DNA from: Herbaspirillum rubrisubalbicans
Lineage (GTDB): Bacteria; Pseudomonadota; Gammaproteobacteria; Burkholderiales; Burkholderiaceae_D
Reading direction: 5' to 3'
NCBI RefSeq assembly: GCF_003719195.1
Contig: NZ_CP024996.1
Coordinates: 682,001 to 746,000, forward strand
DNA: 64,000 nt
Position numbers and translations under genes: made by a program
Notes under the pieces: model-generated
Told to the model about the DNA's origin: nothing
Database searches by the model: none
The model's input: only the letters and a program-made list of their open reading frames with translations
Shown here: positions 20,985-31,121 of the stretch, piece by piece
How positions within the stretch are numbered: the stretch's first letter is position 1
How the letters are laid out: each line of letters opens with the position of its first letter

Positions 20985-23486
20985 ATGTCCCAGCGTCTAC
21001 TGGAAAGCTATCCGGTAGCCAGCGATCGTTACGACGAAATGCTGGCGGCCGACGGCCGCCTGCGCCCGCACTGGCGAACGCTGATCGACCAGCTTGAAAA
21101 CCTCTCGCCGGAGATGCTGCGCCGGCGCGCCACCGAGGTGCGCGACGCCATCGCTTCGGATGGCGTGACCTACAACGTCTATGCCGACCCCAAGGGTGCC
21201 AACCGGCCGTGGGAACTGGATCTGTTGCCGCATCTGGTGTCCTCGGAGGAATGGGATTTCCTGGAGCGCGCCGTGGCCCAGCGGGCGCGCTTGATGAATG
21301 GCCTCCTGGCCGATATCTACGGGCCCCAGAGCCTGATCGCCGAAGGCCTGCTGCCGCCTGCGCTGGTGTTCGGCCAGCATGGTTACCTGATGCCCTGTCA
21401 TGGCTGGCAGCCACCGGGTGGGGTACACCTGCACGCCTATGCGATCGACCTGGCGCGTTCGGCCGATGGCACCTGGTGGGTGGTGTCGGACCGCACGCAA
21501 GGTCCGTCCGGCACCGGCTATGCGCTGCAGAACCGCCAGATCATGGCGCGCGCCATGCCCGAGGCCTTGCGCGACATGCACGTGGAGTCCCCGCACCGCT
21601 ACTTCCATACCCTGCGCGCGATGCTGACGCGCCTGGCGCCGGCCCAGGGCGAGGTGCCGCTGATCGTGCTGCTCACGCCCGGCCCCTATAACGAAACCTA
21701 TTCCGAACACGCCTTCCTGGCCCATACGCTGGGCTTCCCGCTGGTGGAAGGGGTGGACCTGACGGTGCGCAGCGACCAGGTATTCCTGAAGACCTTGAAT
21801 GGCCTGCGTCGGGTCCACGCTATTCTGCGCCGCATGGACGACGATTATTGCGATCCGCTGGAGTTGCGCGCCGATTCAGCGCTGGGCGTGCCGGGTCTGA
21901 CCCAGGCCGCGCGCCTGGGCAATGTGGTCATCGCCAATTCGCTGGGTAGCGGCGTGCTGGAATCGACGGCGCTGCATGGCTTCCTGCCGGCCATCAATGA
22001 ACGGCTGTATGGTCAATCACTGCTGTTGCCTTCGGTGGCCTCCTGGTGGTGTGGGGAAAAACCGGCGCTCGACTACACCCTGGCGCACATCGATGAACTG
22101 GTGATCGTGCCGGCGTTTTCTTCGATGCGGATGCAGCCGGTATTCGGTCATACGCTCACCGGCGCGGCGCGCCGACGCCTGATCGAAAGCCTGCAATTGC
22201 AACCGCACGCCTATGCTGCGCAGGAATGGGTGCGCCTGTCGCAGGCGCCGGTGATGTCGCGCAGTGGCGACTATCGCTTGATGAATCGCACCATCAGCCT
22301 GCGCGTGTTTGCGGTGGCCGATGGCGAAGGTGGTTATCAGGTCATGCCGGGCGGACTCACGCGCGTGGCGCCGCGTCAGCGGCGCGACGTGGTGTCGATG
22401 CAGCAGGGCGGCACCAGCAAGGATGTCTGGGTGCTGCGCGAAGAAGAGCGCCCCGACTGGGTTGGCGCTGAGGAGGGGCAAAATGAAAGAAACGTCACCC
22501 TCATCAAGGGCACCGTCGATGTCTCTTCCCACTCGGGCGAGAATCTGTTCTGGATGGGACGTTATTCGGAACGGGTGAAGAATCTTTCCCGCTTGCTGCG
22601 CACCACCTTGCAATACACCATGGATGGCCAGAGCGAGAGTCGCGGCATGTTGGGCAGCGTGTCGTGGATCTGTAGTCAGTTGGGGGTGCAGATGCCCAAG
22701 TCCGAACCGCGGCCCACCATCACCGGCTTGCAGCAGAGCTTGCAGGCGGCGGTGGTCGATCCCTCGGCGCCGGTGAGCGTGGCCACGCAATTGCGCCAAC
22801 TCGCCAATGCCGCCTACCAGGTGCGCGAACACCTGTCGCTGGACAACTGGCACGCCCTGACCAAGATGCCGGCCATGGTGCAGGAACGCATCAACACGCC
22901 GGCGGCCGCGCAACAGGTGCTGGGCAATGTGATCGATGCCTGCTCGGGCTTGGCCGGTCATGCGCTGGACGACATGACGCGCGATGCCGGCTGGCAGTTC
23001 CTGATGGTGGGACGTCATATCGAGCGCATGGCCAATATGGCCACGCTGTTGGACAACTTCTTGCGTCTGCCGCCGCAGCGCCAGACGGCTGCGCTGTCCT
23101 GGCTGCTGGAGGCGGCCAGCAGCATCGTCACCTATCGCGTGCGCTACCGGCGCACGCCGGAGTGGCTGCCAGTGTTGCACCTGCTGGTGTTCGATGTGAG
23201 CAATCCGCATGGCATGGCTTACCAGTTCCGCATGTTGCAGCAGTACATCAATGAGATCGCGCAGCAACTGGGTTTGCTCAGCATGAGCATTCCTACTCAC
23301 CTGTCGAGCCAGCTGGAGGCGATGAACCTCAACGAGTTCGCCCACGATCATCCCAACGTGGAACAGGCCAATGCCCGCCTGACGCAATTGATGCGCGATG
23401 CGGTCAGCGGTGGCTATATGCTTTCCGACGACCTGTCACGCCACTACTTCACGCCGCTGACCGCACCGGTCAGCCAAGGGGTGTGA
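20985..23486 (+). CDS. Circularly permuted ATP-grasp fused to alpha-E domain
   Basis: 833 residues. Residues about 1-490 are a type 2 circularly permuted ATP-grasp domain: YNVYADPKGANRPWELDLLP, TPGPYNETYSEHAFLAHTLG, LRRMDDDYCDPLELRADSALG, ANSLGSGVLES, and QQGGTSKDVWVL near the domain end. Residues from about 515 form an alpha-E domain (GENLFWMGRYSERVKNLSRLL; HIERMANMATLLDNFL). The stand-alone genes at 12936 and 11941 correspond to its two halves, so the window holds the split and fused versions. A predicted ligase of unknown substrate. It lies 102 bases after the transglutaminase-DUF2126 gene and one base before the next transglutaminase gene. Confidence 0.92.
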   Translation: MSQRLLESYPVASDRYDEMLAADGRLRPHWRTLIDQLENLSPEMLRRRATEVRDAIASDGVTYNVYADPKGANRPWELDLLPHLVSSEEWDFLERAVAQRARLMNGLLADIYGPQSLIAEGLLPPALVFGQHGYLMPCHGWQPPGGVHLHAYAIDLARSADGTWWVVSDRTQGPSGTGYALQNRQIMARAMPEALRDMHVESPHRYFHTLRAMLTRLAPAQGEVPLIVLLTPGPYNETYSEHAFLAHTLGFPLVEGVDLTVRSDQVFLKTLNGLRRVHAILRRMDDDYCDPLELRADSALGVPGLTQAARLGNVVIANSLGSGVLESTALHGFLPAINERLYGQSLLLPSVASWWCGEKPALDYTLAHIDELVIVPAFSSMRMQPVFGHTLTGAARRRLIESLQLQPHAYAAQEWVRLSQAPVMSRSGDYRLMNRTISLRVFAVADGEGGYQVMPGGLTRVAPRQRRDVVSMQQGGTSKDVWVLREEERPDWVGAEEGQNERNVTLIKGTVDVSSHSGENLFWMGRYSERVKNLSRLLRTTLQYTMDGQSESRGMLGSVSWICSQLGVQMPKSEPRPTITGLQQSLQAAVVDPSAPVSVATQLRQLANAAYQVREHLSLDNWHALTKMPAMVQERINTPAAAQQVLGNVIDACSGLAGHALDDMTRDAGWQFLMVGRHIERMANMATLLDNFLRLPPQRQTAALSWLLEAASSIVTYRVRYRRTPEWLPVLHLLVFDVSNPHGMAYQFRMLQQYINEIAQQLGLLSMSIPTHLSSQLEAMNLNEFAHDHPNVEQANARLTQLMRDAVSGGYMLSDDLSRHYFTPLTAPVSQGV

Positions 23487-23487
23487 G

Positions 23488-24441
23488 ATGAGCCCGATGC
23501 ACGAGATGAGCGAGCGCCACGTCTATCGCATCCACCACCAGACCACCTACCAGTATTCACTGCCGGTGCGGCTGTCGCACCAGGTATTGCACCTGACGCC
23601 GCGCGAGCTGCCCTGGCAGCATTGCCTGTCGCACACCGTGGATGTGCTGCCCGCGCCGCACCTGGTGCGCAGCTACGAAGACAATTTCGGCAACGTCATC
23701 AAGACCTTTTCGCTGGATACCGACCACACCAGCCTGGACGTGCAGGCCGACTCCTGGGTCGCGCTCACCCCGCGCGGTCAGCCGCAGGAAGTCATGCGCT
23801 GGGATGAGGCGGTCACGCTGATGGCTTATCGCGGCGGCCAACTGATGGCGCCGGGAATGCTGGAAGCATCCAATTTCCTGTTCGAATCTTCGCACGTGCG
23901 CATCAAGCGCGAATTCATCCGTTACGCGGCCGAATGCTTCGGACCCGGCATGTCGGTGGTGGAAGGGGTGCGTGCCTTGATGTTGCGCATCCATGAGGAA
24001 TTCACTTTCGATCCTGCGGCGACCACGGTTTCTACGCCGGTGACCGAGGTGTTCGTCAATCGCCGTGGCGTGTGCCAGGACTTTGCGCACCTGATGCTGT
24101 CTTGCCTGCGCTCCATTGGTCTGGCGGCGCGCTACGTCAGTGGCTATCTGCTGACTGAACCGCCACCGGGACAGGAACGTCTGATCGGGGCCGATGCCTC
24201 GCACGCCTGGGTGTCGGTGTATTGCCCCGGCATCGATGGCACGCAGGGGAGCTGGATCGATGCCGATCCCACCAATGGCATCTTCCCCGATACCAGCCAT
24301 ATCACGCTGGGCTGGGGGCGCGATTTCCTCGACATCTCGCCCTTGCGCGGGGTCTTGATCGGTGGCGGCCAGCAGAGTATGCAGGTGGCTGTGACGGTGT
24401 TGCCGGGCGAAGAGGCGCGGGGCTTGCAATTGTCGATCTGA
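23488..24441 (+). CDS. Transglutaminase family protein, stand-alone
   Basis: 317 residues: an N-terminal beta domain (YRIHHQTTYQYSLPVRLSHQ; DNFGNVIKTFSL) and a transglutaminase core with Cys196 in NRRGVCQDFAHL, His239 in ASHAWVSVY and Asp260 in DADPTNG. The triad is therefore intact. Such proteins act as amide or peptide hydrolases or transferases; the substrate is unknown. It begins one base after the stop of the ATP-grasp-alpha-E fusion, with AAGGGG seven bases before the ATG, so it is the third gene of a tight operon. In-frame ATGs at 23497 and 23506 are possible but have weaker support. Confidence 0.92.
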   Translation: MSPMHEMSERHVYRIHHQTTYQYSLPVRLSHQVLHLTPRELPWQHCLSHTVDVLPAPHLVRSYEDNFGNVIKTFSLDTDHTSLDVQADSWVALTPRGQPQEVMRWDEAVTLMAYRGGQLMAPGMLEASNFLFESSHVRIKREFIRYAAECFGPGMSVVEGVRALMLRIHEEFTFDPAATTVSTPVTEVFVNRRGVCQDFAHLMLSCLRSIGLAARYVSGYLLTEPPPGQERLIGADASHAWVSVYCPGIDGTQGSWIDADPTNGIFPDTSHITLGWGRDFLDISPLRGVLIGGGQQSMQVAVTVLPGEEARGLQLSI

Positions 24442-24460
24442 AGCTTGCGCCGCGCGCCTG

Positions 24461-26512
24461 TCAGGGGGTGCGGATGTGGTCGATCAGCGCGACGGTGGCC
24501 TCATCCGGTGGCGGCGTCAGCAGGCTGACGATGACCATCGCGGCCATGCCCACCGGCACGCCGAAGATGCCCGCCGAGATCGGCGCGATGTGGAACCACT
24601 GTCCTGCCGCGCTGCCGCCGAAGGCAGGGTTGGTGTGCAGCATGTAATACACGCACATCAGGAATCCGCAGACGATGCCGGCCACCGCACCGGGCTGGTT
24701 GGCGCGCTTCCAGAACACACCCAGCACCAGCGCCGGGAAGAGCGTGGAGGCCGCCAACGAAAAGGCCGCGCCGACCATCGAGAGAATGTCGCCTGGTTTG
24801 AGCGAGGCCGCATAGGCCGCCAGCAACGCCACCACCAGCAGCAGCAACTTGGAAATGGTCACGCGCTTTTGCGTCGAGGCGCTGGGGTCCACCACCTTGT
24901 AGTAGATGTCGTGCGAGAGTGCGTTGGAGATGGTCAGCAAGAGACCATCGGCGGTGGACAGGGCTGCGGCCAGTCCGCCTGCGGCCACCAGGCCCGAGAC
25001 GAAATAGGGCAGGCCGGCGATCTCCGGCATGGCCAGCACGATGATGTCGCCATCCATGGAAACCTCGCCCAGTTGCACCACACCATCGCGGTTCAAGTCA
25101 TTGATCGAGACCAGGGGATTGAGCTTGTCCATGTTGGCCCAGTAATACACCCAGTCCGGCAGGTGGCTGTAGCTGCTGCCCACCAGCGAGGTATAGATGT
25201 CGTATTTCACCAGTACCGCCAGGGCTGGCACGGTGAGGTAGATCAGCATGATGAAGAACAGCGTCCAGAACACCGAGCTGCGCGCACCGGCCACGGTGGG
25301 CGTGGTGTAGTAGCGCATCAGGATGTGCGGCAGCGCGGCCGTGCCCAGCATCAGGCAAAACACCAGGGCCAGGAAATTATTGCGCTTGATGTCCGAGCTG
25401 GACTTGTCGCGCCCGGGGAAGGGGTCGGTCTGCGATACCGGTGGCTGGGCCCGCGCCAGGTTGGCCGCGCGCGCTTCGCTCCATTTGCGCTGGGCCTCTT
25501 CGGGTGATTTGGGATAGGCCGCCAGGGCGCGGCTGGCCGCTTTGATCTCGGCCAGCGAGGCGTGGGTGTCGCGGCGGATCTGGTCGGCCTGGTTCTGCGC
25601 TTCCACCCGGCCGTCGGCCCAGGATTGCGGCAGGTTCTTCAAGCGTTGTGCATAGTCGTCGGCCCGGGTCTGGAAGATCCGGCGCACTTCCTTTTCCTTG
25701 GGGTCGTCTTCCAGCTTGTGTTCCAGTGCGGAGAGCTTGGGTAGCACCGCGCCATAGGCCACCGGTGGGAAGGGGACGCTGGCGTGCTTGGCCGAGAGCC
25801 AGATCACCGGGATCAGATAGGCCAGCAGGATGATGATGTATTGCGCCACCTGGGTCCAGGTGATGGCGCGCATCCCGCCCAGGAAGGAGCACACCAGGAT
25901 GCTGGCCAGGCCGAGGAAGATGCCGATGGAAAAATCGATGCCGGTGAAGCGCGAGGTGATCAGCCCCACGCCATAGATCTGCGCCACCACGTAGGTGAAG
26001 GAAATGAGGATGGTGGCGGCCACCGCCAGGATGCGGATCAGGTTGGCGCCGTAGCTGCCGGGCCGGCCCGGATAGCGCGCCGCCAGGAAATCGGCCACCG
26101 TGTATTGGCCGAACTTGCGCAGATAGGGCGCGATCAGCAGCGCCACCAGGCAATACCCCCCGGTCCAGCCGAGGATGTAGGCCAGGCCGTCGAAGCCCTG
26201 CAGGTAGAGACCCCCGGCCAGGCTGATGAAGGTGGCCGCCGAGATCCAGTCGGCCGCCGTGGCCATGCCGTTGAACAGCGGCGGCACGCGGCGTCCGGCG
26301 ACATAGTATTCGGGCACGTCGGAGGTGCGGCAGACCACGCCGATGCCGGCATACAGGCCGATGGTGACGAACAGGAACAGATAGCCGATCCACGAGCGCG
26401 GCATCCCCTCGCGTTCGAGCAGCGCCAGCACGCACAGGAAGGCGATGAAGCCGAGGGTGTAGAACCCGTAGTAGCGGCACAGGCGCCGGAAGAAATTCTG
26501 GTTACTCTCCAT
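24461..26512 (-). CDS. Sodium:solute symporter, large subunit
   Basis: 683-residue SSS-family transporter, long for the family, with about 13 membrane segments. Conserved blocks include DVPEYYVAGRRVPPLFNGMATAAD near the N-terminus, WTGGYCLVALLIAPYLRKFG and STADGLLLTISNALSHDIYYK. It resembles the two-component SSS transporters that work with a small DUF4212 subunit; acetate or another organic anion is a plausible substrate but not proven. Two oddities stand out. A charged, helical insert of about 130 residues (roughly 240-370) interrupts the membrane core. A canonical EF-hand loop, DLNRDGVVQLGE, is encoded at 25064-25099. It overlaps the small-subunit gene by 11 bases and shares its operon with a two-component system. 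Confidence 0.9.
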   Translation of the reverse strand: MESNQNFFRRLCRYYGFYTLGFIAFLCVLALLEREGMPRSWIGYLFLFVTIGLYAGIGVVCRTSDVPEYYVAGRRVPPLFNGMATAADWISAATFISLAGGLYLQGFDGLAYILGWTGGYCLVALLIAPYLRKFGQYTVADFLAARYPGRPGSYGANLIRILAVAATILISFTYVVAQIYGVGLITSRFTGIDFSIGIFLGLASILVCSFLGGMRAITWTQVAQYIIILLAYLIPVIWLSAKHASVPFPPVAYGAVLPKLSALEHKLEDDPKEKEVRRIFQTRADDYAQRLKNLPQSWADGRVEAQNQADQIRRDTHASLAEIKAASRALAAYPKSPEEAQRKWSEARAANLARAQPPVSQTDPFPGRDKSSSDIKRNNFLALVFCLMLGTAALPHILMRYYTTPTVAGARSSVFWTLFFIMLIYLTVPALAVLVKYDIYTSLVGSSYSHLPDWVYYWANMDKLNPLVSINDLNRDGVVQLGEVSMDGDIIVLAMPEIAGLPYFVSGLVAAGGLAAALSTADGLLLTISNALSHDIYYKVVDPSASTQKRVTISKLLLLVVALLAAYAASLKPGDILSMVGAAFSLAASTLFPALVLGVFWKRANQPGAVAGIVCGFLMCVYYMLHTNPAFGGSAAGQWFHIAPISAGIFGVPVGMAAMVIVSLLTPPPDEATVALIDHIRTP

Positions 26513-26786
26513 GTCCGCTCTCGCCTTGTTCGCGCCTGACCAGTTGTTCGATGCGGCGCATCCGGCGCACGTAGATGACTACGATGGCCAGGTAGATCAG
26601 CATCATGCCTTGCGCGGCCATGTAGAACGAGACCGGCCAGCCGAATAGGTGCACCCGGTCCAGTTCGCGGGCGAAGTAGATGAAGCAGAACGTGGCTGCG
26701 AACCACAGCGCCAGCAGCCAGGCCGTCATGCGGCGGGTGCGCTGCCATTGGTTGCCGGGGTCGATGGGCTGAGGCGCTTGGTCCAT
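26502..26786 (-). CDS. Sodium:solute symporter small subunit (DUF4212 type)
   Basis: 94-residue membrane protein with two hydrophobic helices (MTAWLLALWFAATFCFIYFA and FYMAAQGMMLIYLAIVVIYV) and a charged C-terminus. FGWPVSFYMAAQG and the following MMLIYLAIVVIYVRRM are characteristic of the small subunit that accompanies SSS transporters of this subfamily. It overlaps the large-subunit start by 11 bases and begins one base after the histidine kinase stop, so it is in the regulatory operon. It probably assists assembly or activity of the large subunit. Confidence 0.88.
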   Translation of the reverse strand: MDQAPQPIDPGNQWQRTRRMTAWLLALWFAATFCFIYFARELDRVHLFGWPVSFYMAAQGMMLIYLAIVVIYVRRMRRIEQLVRREQGESGHGE

Positions 26787-26787
26787 G

Positions 26788-28362
26788 TCAGGTGAGGTCG
26801 TCGAAGAAGGGCGTGCGCGGCATCATGCGAAAGCTCACGCGAAACACGCAGCCCGGATAGCGTGCATCGGTGCAGCGCGGATTGTGGGTGATCTCCAGCA
26901 CGGCGTCGTGCTGTTGCGCGATCTCGCGCACGATGGCTAAGCCCAGGCCGCTGCCGGTGCTGGGCGTGCCGAGGATGCGATAGAAACGTTCGAACACGTT
27001 GGCCCGCTCGGCTACCGGAATGCCGGGGCCATTGTCTTCCACTTCCAGGATGGCCAGCCCGCCGCCTTCATCGGTACGGGCGCGCACGGTGACGCGGCCA
27101 TTGCCATCGTGTGGTGTGTAATGAAGGGCATTATCCAGCAGGTTGGACAATAATTCGCGCAGCATCACCGGGTTGCCGGTGATGAGGATGGGATGGTCGG
27201 GCTGCTCGAATCCGAGATCGATGCGCTGGGTAAATGACATCGGCACCCAGTCCTGCACCACGCTGCGGGCCAGTTCGTTCAGTTCCACCGCGACCATGCC
27301 GCCGGACTGCGATTGCTGGTTCTCGGCGCGGGCCAGCGAGAGTAGCTGGTTGACCAGGCGCGTGGCGGTTTCCGAACTCTTGGCCAGTTGTTCCAGCGAG
27401 CGCCGCACATCGTCCTGGTCGCCCTGGCGCAGCGCCAGTTCGGATTGCATCCGCATTCCGGCCAGCGGGGTTTTCATCTGGTGCGCGGCGTCGGCGATGA
27501 AGCGTTTCTGGATCGCGATGGTCTGCGACAGGCGCGCCAGCATGTCGTTGAGTGAGCGCACCAGCGGCGAGATTTCTTCGGGCACCTGGCCGGAGTCGAT
27601 GGGGGAGAGATCGTCAGGGCGACGAGCACGGATGCGCTGCTGCAATTCCGACAGCGGCGAGAGCCCGCGCGAGAGTGCGAACCAGACCAGCGCTAGCGCC
27701 ACCGGCAGGATCACGAACTGCGGCAGGATCACGCCCTTGATGATTTCATTGGCCAGTTGGGCGCGTTTTTCCAGTGTCTCGCCCACCTGCACCGTGGCCA
27801 GGCGCGGCTCGTGCTGGGCCGCGCGCTGGGCGGCGCTGCGGCGCAGGTCGACTTGCAGGGTGGCGATGCGCACGTCGCTGCCGTGCAGGATGTCATTGCG
27901 GAACTGCACCGTGCCCAGGGTGGCGCGGTCATCGTCGGCGGGCGGCTGGGGCATGTCGACATCGCCTTCGACGTATTCGCCGTTGGGGCCGGTGACCCTG
28001 TAGTAGATATTGTCGATGTCGTCGGCCCGCAGCAGGTCGCGCGCCGAGACCGGCAAGCGCGCCACCACCTTGCCGTTGACTTCGGACACCTGTTGCGCCA
28101 GCACGGTGACGCTGTCTTCCAGGGCGCGGTCGAAGGGCTGGTTGGCGATCGATTGCGCGATCAGGTAGGTGATGGCGATGCTCATCGGCCACAGCAGCAG
28201 CAGCGGGGCCAGCATCCAGTCCAGGATTTCGCCGAAGAGTGAGCGCTGGATGCGCTCCACCGGTTGGGTGGCCAGGGCGGCGCGACGCTTCTTGCGCGGC
28301 GGCGCGGCCGGCGCTGGCGGGGCCGGGTCGGGAGAAGCCGGGGCGGGGTCGCGCGCGGTCAT
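26788..28362 (-). CDS. Sensor histidine kinase (TctE/QseC-like)
   Basis: 524-residue inner-membrane kinase. A Pro/Ala-rich N-terminus precedes TM1 (about 45-70), then a periplasmic sensor region, TM2 (about 215-235), a HAMP-like linker and the kinase core. His294 in FIADAAHQMKTPL is the phospho-acceptor; ELLSNLLDNALHYTP is the N box, VEDNGPGIP the G1 box and GSGLGLAIV the G2 box. The ligand is unknown but is plausibly the solute carried by the symporter encoded downstream. The response regulator gene lies 28 bases upstream; the small symporter subunit starts one base downstream. Confidence 0.92.
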   Translation of the reverse strand: MTARDPAPASPDPAPPAPAAPPRKKRRAALATQPVERIQRSLFGEILDWMLAPLLLLWPMSIAITYLIAQSIANQPFDRALEDSVTVLAQQVSEVNGKVVARLPVSARDLLRADDIDNIYYRVTGPNGEYVEGDVDMPQPPADDDRATLGTVQFRNDILHGSDVRIATLQVDLRRSAAQRAAQHEPRLATVQVGETLEKRAQLANEIIKGVILPQFVILPVALALVWFALSRGLSPLSELQQRIRARRPDDLSPIDSGQVPEEISPLVRSLNDMLARLSQTIAIQKRFIADAAHQMKTPLAGMRMQSELALRQGDQDDVRRSLEQLAKSSETATRLVNQLLSLARAENQQSQSGGMVAVELNELARSVVQDWVPMSFTQRIDLGFEQPDHPILITGNPVMLRELLSNLLDNALHYTPHDGNGRVTVRARTDEGGGLAILEVEDNGPGIPVAERANVFERFYRILGTPSTGSGLGLAIVREIAQQHDAVLEITHNPRCTDARYPGCVFRVSFRMMPRTPFFDDLT

Positions 28363-28390
28363 GGGCGATCAGCGCGAGCGCGCTACCGGT

Positions 28391-29101
<711 letters not shown>

Positions 29102-29328
29102 AGAAATAGATCAGCGAGACGGGCTCGGCTGATTTGTCTCGGATGATTGAATTATTGTGGTACTTTTCATTCATATTCCCCTAATTCAAAGACCAATGCA
29201 AATCAGGCATATCCTGATGTGCTGTTTTTTTGTCGTGGATCAGGGACCGGCCCGAAGTGTAACAATTCAGACTTGGTCATTGAAGTCTGAAGCTTAGGCC
29301 TTATAGTAGGGGCATCAGCAAGATTTAC

Positions 29329-29359
29329 TTGCTGTCGGCGCAATCTTTGTTGATATAAT
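29329..29359 (+). promoter_or_regulatory. Putative sigma-70 promoter
   Basis: Perfect -10 hexamer TATAAT at 29354-29359 and TTGCTG at 29329-29334 as the -35 element. The spacer is 19 bases, slightly longer than ideal. The predicted start point is about 20 bases before the ATG of the exported protein at 29387. It is AT-rich relative to its surroundings. Confidence 0.5.
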
Positions 29360-29386
29360 TTCTCGCATCCATTGCTGGAAAATCTG

Positions 29387-29812
29387 ATGAAACGTGTGTG
29401 GGTACTCCTGCTGATCTGTCTGTTACCGGTGCAAGTCTTTGCAGCGGTGCTGACTTACGCCAGCTCGATGGCCGCCACCGATTTCTCTGCCCCGGCTTCT
29501 GTGCACGCCACTGTGGCGGTGCAGCACCTGGCGGCCAAGCCCGCTTCCCTGTCCGATCATCATGTCCATGTCGTGAGCGGCGACCAGTCGCACGCCGTGG
29601 CCTCTGATGCTGGCAGCAGCGATGACGACAGTGCCGGCTATGCCGACAATGGTGAAGATTTCTCCTCGCACGCCGGTATCGGCGACGAACCCGTGCTGAT
29701 CCATTCGCTGGCCTTCGCGCCGCAAACCTCCCGCCTGGCGCCCGCTCTGCGTAGCGATGCCGCCCTGCAACCCCCGTTCCTGCCGCGCGCAGGACGTCCT
29801 CCCCGGGCCTGA
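29387..29812 (+). CDS. Small exported protein of unknown function
   Basis: 141 residues beginning with a clear Sec signal peptide (MKRVWVLLLICLLPVQVFAA, with cleavage probably after AA). The mature part is low in conserved motifs. It has a short histidine cluster (DHHVHVVSGDQSH), an acidic Ser/Asp stretch (SDAGSSDDDSAGYADNGED) and a Pro/Arg-rich end. This composition recalls small periplasmic metal-linked proteins, but no family was recognised. A TTG start five codons earlier is possible. The ATG at 29387 is preferred because it begins the signal peptide and has GGA seven bases before it. It has its own promoter and no obvious partner; the Tim44-like gene follows after 225 bases. Confidence 0.6.
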   Translation: MKRVWVLLLICLLPVQVFAAVLTYASSMAATDFSAPASVHATVAVQHLAAKPASLSDHHVHVVSGDQSHAVASDAGSSDDDSAGYADNGEDFSSHAGIGDEPVLIHSLAFAPQTSRLAPALRSDAALQPPFLPRAGRPPRA

Positions 29813-30037
29813 GTCCGTCGCCCCGCGCGACAGGTCTTGCTGCGCCCGCTGAACTGCCCCTGATTTCCTGAGGCTTCGCGCCGTGCGACAGCAGGCTCCT
29901 GCTCGTGCGCGGCCAGCCCTGGCCTGCCTGCGCCAAGGCTGATGCGGATTTCGCCAGGGCAACGAGCAACTCGAACCCTTTTCGAAAATCACGGCCGATG
30001 TGACCGCATCACATCATCAGAATCTCTAGGAGAAAGT

Positions 30038-31000
30038 ATGAAAAAAGCATTTGTCGCGCTGATAGTGGCGGTCATGACGCTGTCTGTTGGCATGTCGGCC
30101 GTCGAAGCCAAGCGTCTTGGCGGTGGCGGTTCGATCGGCAAACAGTCTTCCAGCGCCAGCCGTCAGGCGCAGAGCCCGGCCCCGATGCAACAGAACCAGG
30201 CTGCCGCAGCCAAGCCGGCTGCCCCTGCCGCCGCACCTGCGGCTGCTGCGGCCAAGCCGAGCATGTGGAAGGGCTTGCTGGGTGGCGCGCTGCTGGGTCT
30301 GGGCCTGGGCGCACTGTTGTCGCATTTCGGCCTGGGTGGCGCCCTGGCCAGCATGATCAGCACCATCCTGACCGTGGCCCTGATCGCGCTGGTGATCATG
30401 TTCGTGATCCGTTTGGTCCGTCGCAAGTCGGAAGGCGCACAAGCCTCGCAACCGGCGCCGGCCTGGGCTTCGGCCGCACCGCAAGCTGCGGATAACGCCT
30501 CGGGCACGCCCCAGATCGGCTCCCTGCTGAAGACCGACCAGTCCGCTGCCGCGACCACCCAAGGCGGTTTCGGTGGTGGTTTCGGCAATGCCGAGGCAGC
30601 ACCTGCTTATGGCATTCCGGCTGGTTTCGACACCGTGGGCTTCGTGCGCAATGCCAAGACCTATTTCATCCGCCTGCAAGCGGCATGGGACAAGGCCGAC
30701 ATCAACGATATCCGCGAATTCACCACCCCCGAGATGTTTGCCGAGCTGCGCCTGCAGATCCAGGAACGTGGCACGGCCTCCAACCAGACCGACGTGGTCT
30801 CGCTGGATGCGGAAGTGCTGGGCGTGGAAACCGTGGGCAATGATTACCTTGCCAGCGTGAAGTTCTTCGGCTTCATCAAGGAAGACCCGAGCGCCTCGCC
30901 GGCCCAGTTCGCCGAGATCTGGAACCTGTCCAAGCCGGCGACCGGCCAGGGTGGCTGGGTGCTGGCAGGTATCCAGCAACTCGATCCGGTGCAGGCATAA
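30038..31000 (+). CDS. Tim44-like domain membrane protein
   Basis: 320 residues. The N-terminus is a signal-type segment (MKKAFVALIVAVMTLSVGMS) followed by AKRLGGGGSIGKQ, typical of bacterial Tim44-like proteins. Next come an Ala/Pro/Gln-rich linker, two hydrophobic segments (GLLGGALLGLGLGALLSHFG; ISTILTVALIALVIMFVIRL) and a C-terminal Tim44-like domain (about 200-320: VRNAKTYFIRLQAAWDKADINDIREFTTPEMFAEL). The bacterial function is unknown. The start at 30038 is preferred over a longer frame because AGGAG lies five bases before it and it gives the signal segment. Confidence 0.88.
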   Translation: MKKAFVALIVAVMTLSVGMSAVEAKRLGGGGSIGKQSSSASRQAQSPAPMQQNQAAAAKPAAPAAAPAAAAAKPSMWKGLLGGALLGLGLGALLSHFGLGGALASMISTILTVALIALVIMFVIRLVRRKSEGAQASQPAPAWASAAPQAADNASGTPQIGSLLKTDQSAAATTQGGFGGGFGNAEAAPAYGIPAGFDTVGFVRNAKTYFIRLQAAWDKADINDIREFTTPEMFAELRLQIQERGTASNQTDVVSLDAEVLGVETVGNDYLASVKFFGFIKEDPSASPAQFAEIWNLSKPATGQGGWVLAGIQQLDPVQA

Positions 31001-31092
31001 GCCTGCACGAGTTCGGTAAGAAAGTTCATGTAGTACGTATCAGTTTGGCGCGGAAGGCGGCGGTTAGTGGATGAGCGTCGCCAATCCGTTTT

Positions 31093-31121
31093 ACCGCCGG
31101 CTTTTGCCGGCGGTTTTTTTT
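31093..31121 (+). terminator. Rho-independent terminator of the Tim44-like gene
   Basis: Stem ACCGCCGGC (31093-31101) / GCCGGCGGT (31106-31114) with a TTTT loop, followed by seven more T residues. It lies 93 bases after the stop codon and is a canonical terminator. Confidence 0.93.

Noticed and set aside
22017..23387. 456-residue minus-strand ORF opposite the ATP-grasp-alpha-E fusion
   Set aside because: His/Arg/Gln-rich shadow with no motif.
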